From NCBI GenBank assembly GCA_963718405.1, contig CAVQYZ010000001.1, positions 744,001-808,000 on the forward strand: a stretch of DNA of 64,000 nucleotides, read 5' to 3'. Positions 35,018-44,258 of the stretch are shown piece after piece (within the stretch, counting starts at the first letter, position 1; each line of letters starts with the position of its first letter). The DNA comes from Bog-756 sp963718405 (GTDB lineage: Bacteria; Actinomycetota; Acidimicrobiia; Acidimicrobiales; RAAP-2). The notes below the pieces were generated by a model. That model was not told the DNA's origin and did no database searches. It was given only the letters and a program-made list of their open reading frames with translations. Made by a program: the position numbers and the translations under genes.

Positions 35018-36506
35018 ATGAGCGTGCGGGGAACCGACAGCGATGGCCAGGAAGCTCCACCGGTGGCCCCACCGTCCCGGACCGGCATCTACCTGTTGGG
35101 CGTGGGCCTGGTCATCATGCTGGGAGGGCTGCTCTTCGGCTATGACCAGGGCGTCATCTCGGGAGCCCTGGGCGGCATCCAGAAGAGCTTCTCGGTGGGG
35201 ACCCTGTTGTTGGAGGTCATCACCAGCTGGGTGACGCTCGGAGCCATGGTTGGGGCCCTGGTGGCCGGGGTGCTGGCCGACCTCATCGGCCGCCGGCTGA
35301 CCATCGTCGCCGCCGCGCTGCTGTTCGTGGCCGGGGCCCTGGTGGAGTCCCTGGCCCCTGGGGCCTACGTCCTGGTGGCCGGACGGCTACTGGTCGGGTT
35401 CGGTGTGGGCGTGGCCTCGGTGGCCGCACCCCTGTACGCCGCCGAGATGGCCCCCGCCCGGCTCCGAGGCCGGATGGTCTCGCTCTACCAGCTGGCCATC
35501 ACCATCGGGATATTCGTGGCCTACTTCGCCGACTACCTCCTGATCAACGGGGACCGGTGGCGGGTGATGCTCGGGGTGTCGGCCATACCCGGCGTCTTGT
35601 TGGTCCTGGCCATAGTGCCGTTGCCCGACTCACCACGCTGGTATGTGAAAGCCGGTCGGCACGAGGAGGCCAAGGCCACCCTGCACAAGGTGGAGCCGGG
35701 GGTGGACACCGACCGCGAGCTGGCCGAGATCGAGGAGCTCAACAGCCAAGAGGCCGCCGGTTCGTGGCGGGAGGTATTCGCGGTCGAAGTGGCGCCGCCC
35801 GTTGGTCATCGGGGTCACACTGGCGGTGCTTCAACAGCTCACCGGCATCAACGCCGTGATCTACTACGCCGACAAGATCTTCGCCGCCGCCGGGTTCTCG
35901 TCGCCGACCGGTCAGAGCCTGGCCACGCTATTGGCCATCGGTCTGGTCAACGTGGTGGCCACCTTCATCGCCGTGGCCTATGTGGACCGGTTCGGCCGCA
36001 AGCCCCTGTTGCTCATCGGATCGGTGGGCATGGGGTCGAGTCTGGTGGTGGTGGGGGCCATGTTCGAGGTGATGGAGAGGCATCCCACCCCGGCGGGCTC
36101 CGGGACCACCGCCACCGGGGTCGTGACGCTCATCGCCCTGGTGGTCTTCATCGCCTCGTTCGCCTTCTCCCTCGGCCCGGTGGTGTGGACCATCATCAAC
36201 GAGATCTACCCGTCGCACATGCGCGGCCGGGGGGTGGCGGTGGCCACGGCGGCCAACTGGTTCGCGGCCTGGTTGGTCAGTCAGTTCTTCTTATCGCTGG
36301 TCGATCTGATCAGCGAGGCCGGAACGTTCTGGCTGTTCGCCGGGTGCTGCGCCATCACCTACGTCTTCGTCAGCCGGTTCACCCCCGAGACCAAAGGCCT
36401 GAGCCTCGAGGCGGTCGAGCAACTGTGGGGTGACCCCGAGGCCGTTCGACAGGCGGTATCCGGTAACCCGTCTCCTCATACTCCCGCCGATGGCACCCCC
36501 CGATGA
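35018..36506 (+). CDS. sugar/H+ symporter of the MFS SP family, frameshifted
   Basis: Twelve-helix sugar transporter (XylE/AraE/GlcP type). N-terminal half: FGYDQGVISGAL, GRRLTIVAA, GRLLVGFGVGVAS and PDSPRWYV. C-terminal half: LAVLQQLTGINAVIYY, VDRFGRKPLLL, NEIYPSHMRGRG and PETKGLSLE. The halves are in different frames. One extra G at about 35791 accounts for it; removing it reads FAVEVRRPLVIGVTLAVLQQ, giving about 495 residues. ATG 35018 follows a G-rich Shine-Dalgarno-like run; longer GTG starts at 34937 and 34967 exist. Sugar specificity is not evident. Confidence 0.82.
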
Positions 36507-36557
36507 GGGGAACCCCTCGCGCCGACGGCCCGCCATGCTCCTAGGACCCCCGGGAGC

Positions 36558-37103
36558 ATGTTGGGGGTGACCCAGCCCCATCCCGTGCCGGAGGCGCAGA
36601 CGTTTCGCTTGAAGGAGCCAAATAAACCGTTCTGGCTATCGATCATCGCTGTGAGCACCACCGCCTTCGTTCTCATCGGTGCCTCATCGATAAGGGAAGC
36701 CGCCACGACCACAGGCGCCGGACCCGTCGTCGGATTCGCCTTCGGCCTCCTCCTCATCGCCGCCGCGCCCTTTACCGGTCGTTTGTGTCTCCGGGCGCTC
36801 AGATCCCGGGTTGAGCTCTCCGCGGGCACACTCACGGCCTACAACCTCCAAGGGAAACCAAAGTCGGCCGCGGCACAGGACATCGCCTCAATCGATATGG
36901 GATCTCGAACGTTTGGTCGCAGCGTCCGCTATGTGCGCGTTCCGTACGTGAAGCTCAAGTCAGGGACCGGGTTCTATCTTGATGCCCTGGCCGGAGGGGC
37001 TGAGGACAAGCCGCCGATGCCAGAGCAGCTGCGGTTGATGAAGGAGATCCGTGGAATTCTTCAAGTCGGAGGAAGCGACCAGCACCGATCCTTCGGACCC
37101 TGA
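36558..37103 (+). CDS. small PH-like membrane protein of lower GC
   Basis: 181-residue protein with two hydrophobic segments (FWLSIIAVSTTAFVLIG and VVGFAFGLLLIAAAP) followed by a soluble part with PH-like strand pattern (VELSAGTLTAYNLQGKPKS, ASIDMGSRTFG). The family assignment is tentative. Its codon use is visibly less GC-biased than all neighbours, with many A/T third positions, so recent acquisition is possible. ATG 36558 lacks a convincing ribosome-binding site. Confidence 0.6.
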   Translation: MLGVTQPHPVPEAQTFRLKEPNKPFWLSIIAVSTTAFVLIGASSIREAATTTGAGPVVGFAFGLLLIAAAPFTGRLCLRALRSRVELSAGTLTAYNLQGKPKSAAAQDIASIDMGSRTFGRSVRYVRVPYVKLKSGTGFYLDALAGGAEDKPPMPEQLRLMKEIRGILQVGGSDQHRSFGP

Positions 37104-37320
37104 TTGACCCCACTGTGGTCGCTGAACCGCTGGGTCGGGGGCCGTGGAGGTGTCTGGGCTTGAACGGATCAGATCGGGCTGACGAAGCCGGTGCAACGAC
37201 CCTGCCGGCCTGGCCACGCACGGTGGTCACATTTTCCGCGGGTTATGGCGCCGGATTATTCTTCGCGGCGCGACGGTGCCGGTCCGAGCGCGACGGGCCG
37301 AGGAGTGGAGGGGTGCTGGG
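37104..37320. other. intergenic region before the LuxR regulator
   Basis: About 217 bases, of mixed base composition in its first part. No gene, hairpin or clear -10 box was found. It presumably holds the regulator promoter. Confidence 0.5.
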
Positions 37321-38451
37321 GTGGAGACGGCGTTCGAAGTCCACAGCCCGGCCGTGCTCCGGGCCGGACTGAGCCCCGACGACCTCGAGCAGGTGCTCTC
37401 GGTGGTGGAGGCCGTCGGTGCGGCCCGGGACCCCGACGAGTTCTCCCGGGTGGCCATCGAGCAGGTGTCCTTGGTGGTCCCCTGCGATGTAGTCACGCTC
37501 AACGAGGTCGAACCGGCCTCGGGCCGCATCGTGTACCTCGCCCACCCGGCGAGCTACACCATCCCTCCCGAAGTGGAGCGGGAGTGGTTGCCGTTGGCCG
37601 ACCGGCATCCGCTGTTCGAGCACTACGTGACCACCGGTGACGGATCGGCCCGACGGATCAGCGACTTCCTGAGCCAGGAGGAGTTCCACGCCTCGGCCAT
37701 CTACCGGAGGTTCTACGGGCCCTTGGGAGTTGAGTACCAGATGGCGATCACCCTGCCCGCCCCCCGCCCGGTGGTGGTGGCCATGGCGTTGAGCCGCAGT
37801 GCCCGTGACTTCTCCGAGCGCGACCGCCAGGTGCTCAATGTGCTCCGTCCCCATCTGGTCCAGGCCTGGTACAACGCCCGGGATCAGCGCCAGCTGCGGG
37901 CCCTGCTCAGCGCGGCCAGCGAGGCCACCGCCGACTGGGGCGGCCAGCTGATCATGCTGGCCGATCCGTTGGTCGAGGTCACACCGGGTGCGTTGGTCTC
38001 CCTCTACCGGCACTTCGGGCCCCCGTCGCCCTCTGCTCCGCTGCCCCGGTGCGTGGATCGCTGGGTCGAGGGGCAGCGGAAACTGCTGGGCCAGGACCCT
38101 CTGGAGCTGCAGGAGCCCCTGCGGGTGGGTGGCCGGAACGGGAGCGTGGTCCTCCACTACCTCCCGTCCCAGCGTGATCACCCGGGAGCCATCCTGCTGC
38201 GCTCCGAGGTGCCCGTCCCCAAACGGCGCAACCTCGAGACCCTGGGGCTCACCGACCGGGAGGCCGAGATCGTCGAGTGCCTCATCAGCGGCGAGACCAA
38301 CGCCGCCATCGGCCACACACTGCATGTGTCGCCCGGGACGGTCAAGAAGCATCTCGACAACATCTACACCAAGCTCGGCGTCCGCGGGCGCGGTCGCCTG
38401 ACCGCGTTCGTGCTCGATGTCCTCGAGCGGCAGGCGGACGTGGCCCGCTGA
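37321..38451 (+). CDS. LuxR-family transcriptional regulator
   Basis: 376 residues. The N-terminal two thirds look like a GAF-type sensory region (residues about 15-200, IEQVSLVVPCDVVTL and FSERDRQVLNVLRPH, the latter common in LuxR regulators). The C-terminus is a LuxR helix-turn-helix: LTDREAEIVECLISGETNAAIG, then VSPGTVKKHLDNIYTKLGV. GTG 37321 is preferred because GGAGGGG lies seven bases upstream; GTG 37276 would add 15 unlikely residues. It sits directly upstream of the giant surface protein and may control it, but the ligand is unknown. Confidence 0.85.
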   Translation: METAFEVHSPAVLRAGLSPDDLEQVLSVVEAVGAARDPDEFSRVAIEQVSLVVPCDVVTLNEVEPASGRIVYLAHPASYTIPPEVEREWLPLADRHPLFEHYVTTGDGSARRISDFLSQEEFHASAIYRRFYGPLGVEYQMAITLPAPRPVVVAMALSRSARDFSERDRQVLNVLRPHLVQAWYNARDQRQLRALLSAASEATADWGGQLIMLADPLVEVTPGALVSLYRHFGPPSPSAPLPRCVDRWVEGQRKLLGQDPLELQEPLRVGGRNGSVVLHYLPSQRDHPGAILLRSEVPVPKRRNLETLGLTDREAEIVECLISGETNAAIGHTLHVSPGTVKKHLDNIYTKLGVRGRGRLTAFVLDVLERQADVAR

Positions 38452-38712
38452 AGGCGGGGCTTGCCGGTCTGACGATGTGACCCGGCCCCGGTGGTCCCGT
38501 GGCCGCTCACCCACGGTCAGGGCCCGGTGACCGTGGGTGGGTGGACGTGGCGGAATACGCCGATCGGCATATTGCCCTGGCCGCCAGTGCCGTCGACGAT
38601 GGCTGCACAGGTTCAGGGGCATACGTACATACCAGGCCGATCTCTGTTTTGGCGGGCGCCGCGGCGTCGCCGTCACTGTGGGTCGCAGACTTGAGCGAAG
38701 GGGCGTGACGGA
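38452..38712. other. 261-bp intergenic region between LuxR gene and giant secreted protein
   Basis: Holds a strong 12-bp hairpin (38508-38539) near its left end. The rest has no open frame that looks coding. It must contain the promoter of the giant gene, but no confident -35/-10 pair was seen. Confidence 0.5.
38508..38539. terminator. 12-bp perfect hairpin downstream of the LuxR gene
   Basis: CACCCACGGTCA (38508-38519) and its exact reverse complement TGACCGTGGGTG (38528-38539) around an eight-base loop. It begins 57 bases after the LuxR stop. There is no T tract, so it could be a terminator or a protein-binding palindrome. Confidence 0.5.
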
Positions 38713-41700
38713 ATGTCGGAGGACGCTGGACGCAGCCGTGGCGGGAACGATCGGAGCGCTCGCACCACGCAGAGCGGTCGGCCTGGTGGGGTCCATCGGT
38801 CGCGGCGTCCGCGCTGGCACCGCCTGTTCGGCGTGGCCCTGGTTCCGTTGATCATGCTCCCCCTCCTGTTGGTTACGGGGGTGAAACAGGCCGGGGCCGA
38901 CAGCTACCGGAGCGACTGGAACATGAGCGAGTACTTCCCGTCGTGTGCTCCCTACGGCGAGTACCCGATCAACTACGTGACCTGTCTGCCGGACAACACC
39001 GCGCCCAGCTCCACCACCAGCCTGGTCTACGGCCAGTTGGTCTTCGCCAACGGCGATCCCGTCGAGAATTACCAGTACGAGGGCGCCGCCGGCTACGCGG
39101 ATCTCGGGATCAACGGCGTTAACCCCTACGGTGGCGACGACGTGACCGAGGAGACGCCGGTATGGGACGGCTACTTCGCCTTCATCCTGCCCAAGGACGA
39201 CGACGATCCGATCGATTCGTACTCGGTCGGTGGTGCGGACGAGGGTTGGATCTTCCAGTCCAGCGACGACGGGCTGTCCACGCCCTTCGGTGGGGACGGT
39301 CATCCTACCGACCAGTCCGACTGGGATGCGCCGGTGAACGATGTGCCCGTCAACTACGGCAGCTCGACCAACCTGGGCACCATCGTCCTCCCCAGTCCCC
39401 CCGACGTCCAGGCCAGCTGCTCCCCGGATCTGGACAGCCCGGCGGGATCGGTGACCTGTCAGGCGCAGGACGACTCCGGAACCGGGCAGGATCCCCAGTA
39501 CAACTGGGAGTTCGACCCGTCCGACTCCAGTGACGACCAGGCGGGCGACGATGTCTCCTACACCTTCCCCGAGGGTGACGGGGACTACTCCTTCCCCCTC
39601 GAGGCCGATGCGGGCAACGGGTGGACCGAGATCATCAACGTCAACGCCGACACGACTCCGTGCTTCGGCACCTGCTTGAACGTCAACACCAGCATCGACG
39701 CGCCCACCAATCCGGACGACGGCTATCAACACGTCAGCCAGGGCGACCCGGTCACCGTCACCTCGACGGTCATCAACGAAGGCGACGAGCCGGAGAACGA
39801 CGTGACTCCCGGACCCCTGGAGGGGTCGCCCAACACCATCGTCGACGGGCCGGAGCCGGCCTCCATCGACCAGTTGGACCCGGGGGCCTCCGCCACCTTC
39901 ACCTGGACGGCCACCTTCGACGACGCCGACTCGGACGGGAGCAACAGCAGCGTCTCCACCTCAGCCACCGGCACCATCGGACAGCGGGACGACGACAGCG
40001 CCACCTCGGGCTACGACAGCGAGGCCGACTTCGTCGTGGACCCGTCACCGCTGCTGGTCAACGTGACCGGACCATCTACCGCCCCGGCGGTCGGCGACCT
40101 GGTCCCCTTCAATGTCAGCGTCACCAACCAGAGCGGCCTGGACCTCACCGACGTCGGCCCCACCTCGGCCACCACCGTCCCCAATCAGGTGGACCAGCAG
40201 GGGAACCCGGAGAGTGCCACCTTCGACTTCAGCCAGTCCGACAGCAACCCCAACCCCATCCCGGTCACCTCGGACCTGGCGGCGGGAGCCACCGCCGACT
40301 ACACGGTGTACGGCATCGCCGACACCTCCGGCACGGCCACCATCGACGTCCCGGTGTCGGGCACCGATCCGAGCTCCAACGTCGACTCGTCCTTCGGCGA
40401 GACCGACGTGACCGTGGGTGAGCAGCAGCCCCAGCCGCCGGCCGGGTTCACCTTGTCGACCGATCCGGCTGAGCCCGTGGTGGGTCAGCCCTTCAGCATC
40501 AACGCCACTATCACCAACAACAGCCCCGACCAGACCGGCACGGAGCAGCTCAACGTGGTCAACGTGGGCGGTGCCGACATCTCCCCGTCGACCGGACTGT
40601 CCGGTACCGGCGAGGGGTCGAGCGGGTTCAGCATCGCCCCGGGTTCGTCGATCCAGGTCGGGGTGTACTCGGGAACAGCCACCGCTGAAGGGATCCACAG
40701 CGTGGTGGCCTACCTGCAGTCCAGCTACGCTACCGACACCTCCACCACCTCCACCTCGGCCACCACGTCGTTCACCGTGGGCGACGGTCTGGAGCCCCAG
40801 TCGATCACCTTCGACGACCCCCTCAACACGGTGACCATCGGTGACCCGGCCCAGACGGTGGACCCGACGGCCTCATCGGGCCTCCCGGTCACCGTGGTGT
40901 CGGGGAGCCCGTCGGTGTGCACCGTGACCGGGTCCGGCCCCTTCACCATCACTCCCATCAGCGGGGGGACCTGCGTGTTGTCAGCCCAACAGGCCGGTGA
41001 CGGCGTCAGCTGGGACCCGGCCCCGTCTGTGACCCGGTCCTTCACGGCCAACGAGGTGGCTCAGTCCATCACCTTCAACCAGACTCCCACCGAAACCATC
41101 ACCGACACCGGGGACACGGCCACCGCCACCGCCACCTCGGGGCTTCCGGTGACCTTTTCCGGGGGGAACTCGGTCTGCGGCGTGGAGCCCGGCGGCGGCC
41201 TGGTGTTCTACTACTACGGCACCTGCACCATCGAGGCCAATCAGGCGGGCGACAACACCTACTCCGCCGCCCCCACCGCCACCGAGAGCTTCACCGTGTT
41301 GCCCTCACCCGACGCCCAGACCCAGGCCATCACCATGGCCACAGCCAAGGGCATGACCTACGGCCAGGAGCCGCAGGTGATCGCGGCCAGCGCGCCCGGT
41401 GGGTATCTCTCGGTGACCACCAGCGGGACCAGCGAGTGCACCGCCTATTACACCGGCTCCGACATCGACGTCACCACGGCCCGCCAGGCCGGCACCTGCA
41501 CCATCACGGTCAACCAACCCGGTGACGGCAAGACCTATCTGGCGGCTCCGACAGTCAGCCAGACCATCAATTTCGATCCCGCCACCCTCACCCTGACCGG
41601 ACCGACCTTCTTCGCCCATGCCGGCGACACCTTCGACAACTGGCCGGTCACGTACTCCGGATTCGTGTACAACGACGGCCCGGGCCACGTGGGGGGCTAC

Positions 41701-44178
41701 GAGTCCTGCACCGGGCCGTGGACCACGTCGGGGTACACCCAGACCATCACCGGGTCGCCGGGCACCTACCCGACCGACTGCTCGGGCTTCACTGCCAGCG
41801 GCTACCAGTTGGCCTACGACCCCGGTACCGTCACCATCCTGGCGGCGGGGACGCCCGAGCCGCCCACCGCGGTAACCGCGGCGGCCGGAGCGGACCAGGC
41901 CTCGGTCAGCTGGACCGCCCCCAACGATGCCGTCGACACCTATACGGTCACCGCCTCGCCCGGAGGAGCCACGTGCACCACGGCCTCCGCGTCGGGCTGC
42001 ACGGTCCCCGGGCTGACGTCGGGAACCGAGTACACCTTCGCCGTCACCAGCACCACCGCCGGTGTGACCGGTCCGGCGTCGCTGCCGTCGAACAAGGTGT
42101 TGGTCACCGGGTCGTCGCCCGGAAGCGGTGAGACCACCACCGGGGGCTACGGCTATCCGACCTATGAGGTCAGCGTGGGCACCGGCTCGGGCACGGTCTA
42201 CGGGATCGTCAACGGGGTAGGGGGAACATACGACTCCGAGACCGGTGCCGCTGGCACCGGCACCTTGACCGTCGCCCCGTTCACCTCGGACCCGGTCGGA
42301 GGCCTCGGCACTGACGGGTCGTTCTTCGATGCCAGCCTCACGTCCGGTGCCCAGTACGACGACATCGAGCTCGATGTGTGCGACTCACTGGCCGGCCAGC
42401 GGCTGGAGTGGTGGAACCCGACCGCCCAGGCCTATCAGGCCGTGTCGCCCGGGCCGGGTTCGGGCACCTCGTACTGGGACTCGTCACCGTGTGATGTCTA
42501 TACCCTGACGTCCACCTCCACGCCTTCGATCGACCAACTGGAAGGGACGGTCTTCGCCCTGGTGAGCTCGTCGGGCTCGGCCCCCACCTCGGTGGGCATG
42601 ACCGGTCCGGCCACGGCCGTCGCCGGCTCGTCCTACTCGGCTACGGCGACAGCCGTCGGCGCCGTGCCCGCGGCCACCTACGTGCTGGCGTCAGGCGCAC
42701 CGACCTGGCTGTCCGTGGACCCGACCACCGGGGCGGTGAGCGGGACGGTTCCTCCGGGCACCACCTCCTTCACCTACTCGGTCACCGCGTCGAACGGCGA
42801 CGGTTCCGTCACCAGCCCGCCCCAGACGGTGGCGGTCCAGGCGCCGGTCCCGGTGGTCACCGGCCTGTCGGCCTCGTTGGGCCCGATCGCCGGTGGGAAC
42901 ACCATCACCATCTACGGGTCCGGATTCACCGGGGCCACCAAGGTGGGCTTCGGACCGGCCAACTCGACCCACTTCACCGTGGTCAACGACACCACCATCA
43001 CAGCCCTCGTCCCGGCCCAGGCCGCCGCCACCCACAACGTCGTGGTGACCACGGCCGGGGGCACGAGTGCTGACGCGGCGGTGGACCTGTACACCTACCT
43101 CCCGCCGGCACCGGTCGTGACCGGCCTGTCGACGTCCTCGGGCCCGACCACCGGCACGAATACGGTGACCATCACCGGGACCGGGTTCACCGGTGCCACC
43201 GAGGTGGCATTCGGCCCGGTCAACTCGGCGGACTTCACCGTGGTCAACGCCACCACGATCACCGCGGTGGCACCGCCCGAACCGGCTGCCACCCACAACG
43301 TGGCGGTCACCGGCCCCGGTGGCACCAGTGCCGTGGTCGCCGCCGACCGCTACACCTACGTCGTCCCGGCCCCGGTGCCGGCCATCACCGGCCTGTCTAC
43401 ATCGACGGGCCTGACCACCGGGGGGAACACCGTCACCATCACCGGCTCCGCCTTCACCGGGGCCACCAAGGTGGCTTTTGGGCCGGTCAGCGCCACCGGC
43501 TTCACCGTGGTCGACGACACCACCATCACGGCACAGGTGCCCGCCCAGGCGGCCGGGACCAACAACGTAACAGTGACCGGTCCCGGGGGCACCAGTGCCG
43601 TGGTGGCCACCGACCGCTACACCTACGTCGTCCCGGCCCCGGTGCCGGCCATCACCGGCCTGTCGGCGACGATGGGCCTGACCACCGGGGGGAACACCAT
43701 CACCATCTACGGGTCCGGGTTCACCGGGGCCACCAAGGTGGGCTTCGGCCCAGCCAACTCCACCGACGTCACGGTGGTCAACGATTCGACGATCACCGCT
43801 CTGGTCCCGGCCGAGCCGGCCGCCACCCACAACGTGGCGGTGACCGGGCCCGGGGGAACCAGCGCCGTGGTGGCCGCCGACCGGTACACCTTTGTGGTCT
43901 CGGCACCGGTGCCGGTCGTGACCGGCCTGTCGGCATCCTCGGGATCGACCACCGGTGGGAACACCATCACCATCACCGGCTCCGGCTTCACCGGGGCCAC
44001 CGAGGTGGGCTTCGGGCCCGTCAACACCACCGACTTCACCGTGGTCAACGACTCGACCATCACCGTGGTGGTGCCGGCCGAGCCGGCCGCCTCCCACAAC
44101 GTGGTGGTGACCGGTCCCGGCGGAACGAGCGGGGTGGTGGCTGGTGACCGCTATACCTACGAGGCCATCGCCGACTGA
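38713..44178 (+). CDS. giant secreted multi-domain protein with five C-terminal TIG/IPT repeats
   Basis: 1821 residues. An Arg-rich start and hydrophobic core at about 38-57 with AGA at 60-62 form a signal peptide. Extracellular modules then follow: an acidic N-terminal region, two or three CARDB/COG1361-like stretches (about 330-690), three Cys-pair Ig-like repeats of the SITF...SGLPVT...CT type (about 695-955), an MBG-like module (956-1047), a fibronectin-III-like domain (about 1048-1135), a cadherin/Ig-like module (about 1295-1376) and five TIG/IPT repeats (1377-1821). No LPxTG or C-terminal membrane anchor is present. Probably a surface adhesin or matrix protein. It is followed by an unrelated converging gene. 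Confidence 0.85.
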   Translation: MSEDAGRSRGGNDRSARTTQSGRPGGVHRSRRPRWHRLFGVALVPLIMLPLLLVTGVKQAGADSYRSDWNMSEYFPSCAPYGEYPINYVTCLPDNTAPSSTTSLVYGQLVFANGDPVENYQYEGAAGYADLGINGVNPYGGDDVTEETPVWDGYFAFILPKDDDDPIDSYSVGGADEGWIFQSSDDGLSTPFGGDGHPTDQSDWDAPVNDVPVNYGSSTNLGTIVLPSPPDVQASCSPDLDSPAGSVTCQAQDDSGTGQDPQYNWEFDPSDSSDDQAGDDVSYTFPEGDGDYSFPLEADAGNGWTEIINVNADTTPCFGTCLNVNTSIDAPTNPDDGYQHVSQGDPVTVTSTVINEGDEPENDVTPGPLEGSPNTIVDGPEPASIDQLDPGASATFTWTATFDDADSDGSNSSVSTSATGTIGQRDDDSATSGYDSEADFVVDPSPLLVNVTGPSTAPAVGDLVPFNVSVTNQSGLDLTDVGPTSATTVPNQVDQQGNPESATFDFSQSDSNPNPIPVTSDLAAGATADYTVYGIADTSGTATIDVPVSGTDPSSNVDSSFGETDVTVGEQQPQPPAGFTLSTDPAEPVVGQPFSINATITNNSPDQTGTEQLNVVNVGGADISPSTGLSGTGEGSSGFSIAPGSSIQVGVYSGTATAEGIHSVVAYLQSSYATDTSTTSTSATTSFTVGDGLEPQSITFDDPLNTVTIGDPAQTVDPTASSGLPVTVVSGSPSVCTVTGSGPFTITPISGGTCVLSAQQAGDGVSWDPAPSVTRSFTANEVAQSITFNQTPTETITDTGDTATATATSGLPVTFSGGNSVCGVEPGGGLVFYYYGTCTIEANQAGDNTYSAAPTATESFTVLPSPDAQTQAITMATAKGMTYGQEPQVIAASAPGGYLSVTTSGTSECTAYYTGSDIDVTTARQAGTCTITVNQPGDGKTYLAAPTVSQTINFDPATLTLTGPTFFAHAGDTFDNWPVTYSGFVYNDGPGHVGGYESCTGPWTTSGYTQTITGSPGTYPTDCSGFTASGYQLAYDPGTVTILAAGTPEPPTAVTAAAGADQASVSWTAPNDAVDTYTVTASPGGATCTTASASGCTVPGLTSGTEYTFAVTSTTAGVTGPASLPSNKVLVTGSSPGSGETTTGGYGYPTYEVSVGTGSGTVYGIVNGVGGTYDSETGAAGTGTLTVAPFTSDPVGGLGTDGSFFDASLTSGAQYDDIELDVCDSLAGQRLEWWNPTAQAYQAVSPGPGSGTSYWDSSPCDVYTLTSTSTPSIDQLEGTVFALVSSSGSAPTSVGMTGPATAVAGSSYSATATAVGAVPAATYVLASGAPTWLSVDPTTGAVSGTVPPGTTSFTYSVTASNGDGSVTSPPQTVAVQAPVPVVTGLSASLGPIAGGNTITIYGSGFTGATKVGFGPANSTHFTVVNDTTITALVPAQAAATHNVVVTTAGGTSADAAVDLYTYLPPAPVVTGLSTSSGPTTGTNTVTITGTGFTGATEVAFGPVNSADFTVVNATTITAVAPPEPAATHNVAVTGPGGTSAVVAADRYTYVVPAPVPAITGLSTSTGLTTGGNTVTITGSAFTGATKVAFGPVSATGFTVVDDTTITAQVPAQAAGTNNVTVTGPGGTSAVVATDRYTYVVPAPVPAITGLSATMGLTTGGNTITIYGSGFTGATKVGFGPANSTDVTVVNDSTITALVPAEPAATHNVAVTGPGGTSAVVAADRYTFVVSAPVPVVTGLSASSGSTTGGNTITITGSGFTGATEVGFGPVNTTDFTVVNDSTITVVVPAEPAASHNVVVTGPGGTSGVVAGDRYTYEAIAD
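42841..44169 (+). repeat. five tandem TIG/IPT-coding repeats of about 265 bp
   Basis: Units begin near 42841, 43108, 43369, 43636 and 43903, each coding for PxVTGLS, GGNTITITGSGFTGATxVxFG and TNNVTVTGPGGTS-like blocks. Units 2-5 are highly alike at DNA level, which indicates recent expansion and makes the region prone to copy-number change or mis-assembly. Confidence 0.9.
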
Positions 44179-44216
44179 CCGCGTCGAGCAGGTTGGAGTG
44201 ACGGGAGCCAAATGGT

Positions 44217-44258
44217 TCCGGCTGACCACCGGGCCAGTCCGGCTGACTACCGGGCCAG
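44217..44258. repeat. 21-bp tandem duplication at the acyl-CoA dehydrogenase stop codon
   Basis: Two adjacent 21-base copies (44217-44237 and 44238-44258) that differ at one base. The second contains the TAG stop (minus strand); in the first that codon is TGG. Confidence 0.75.
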
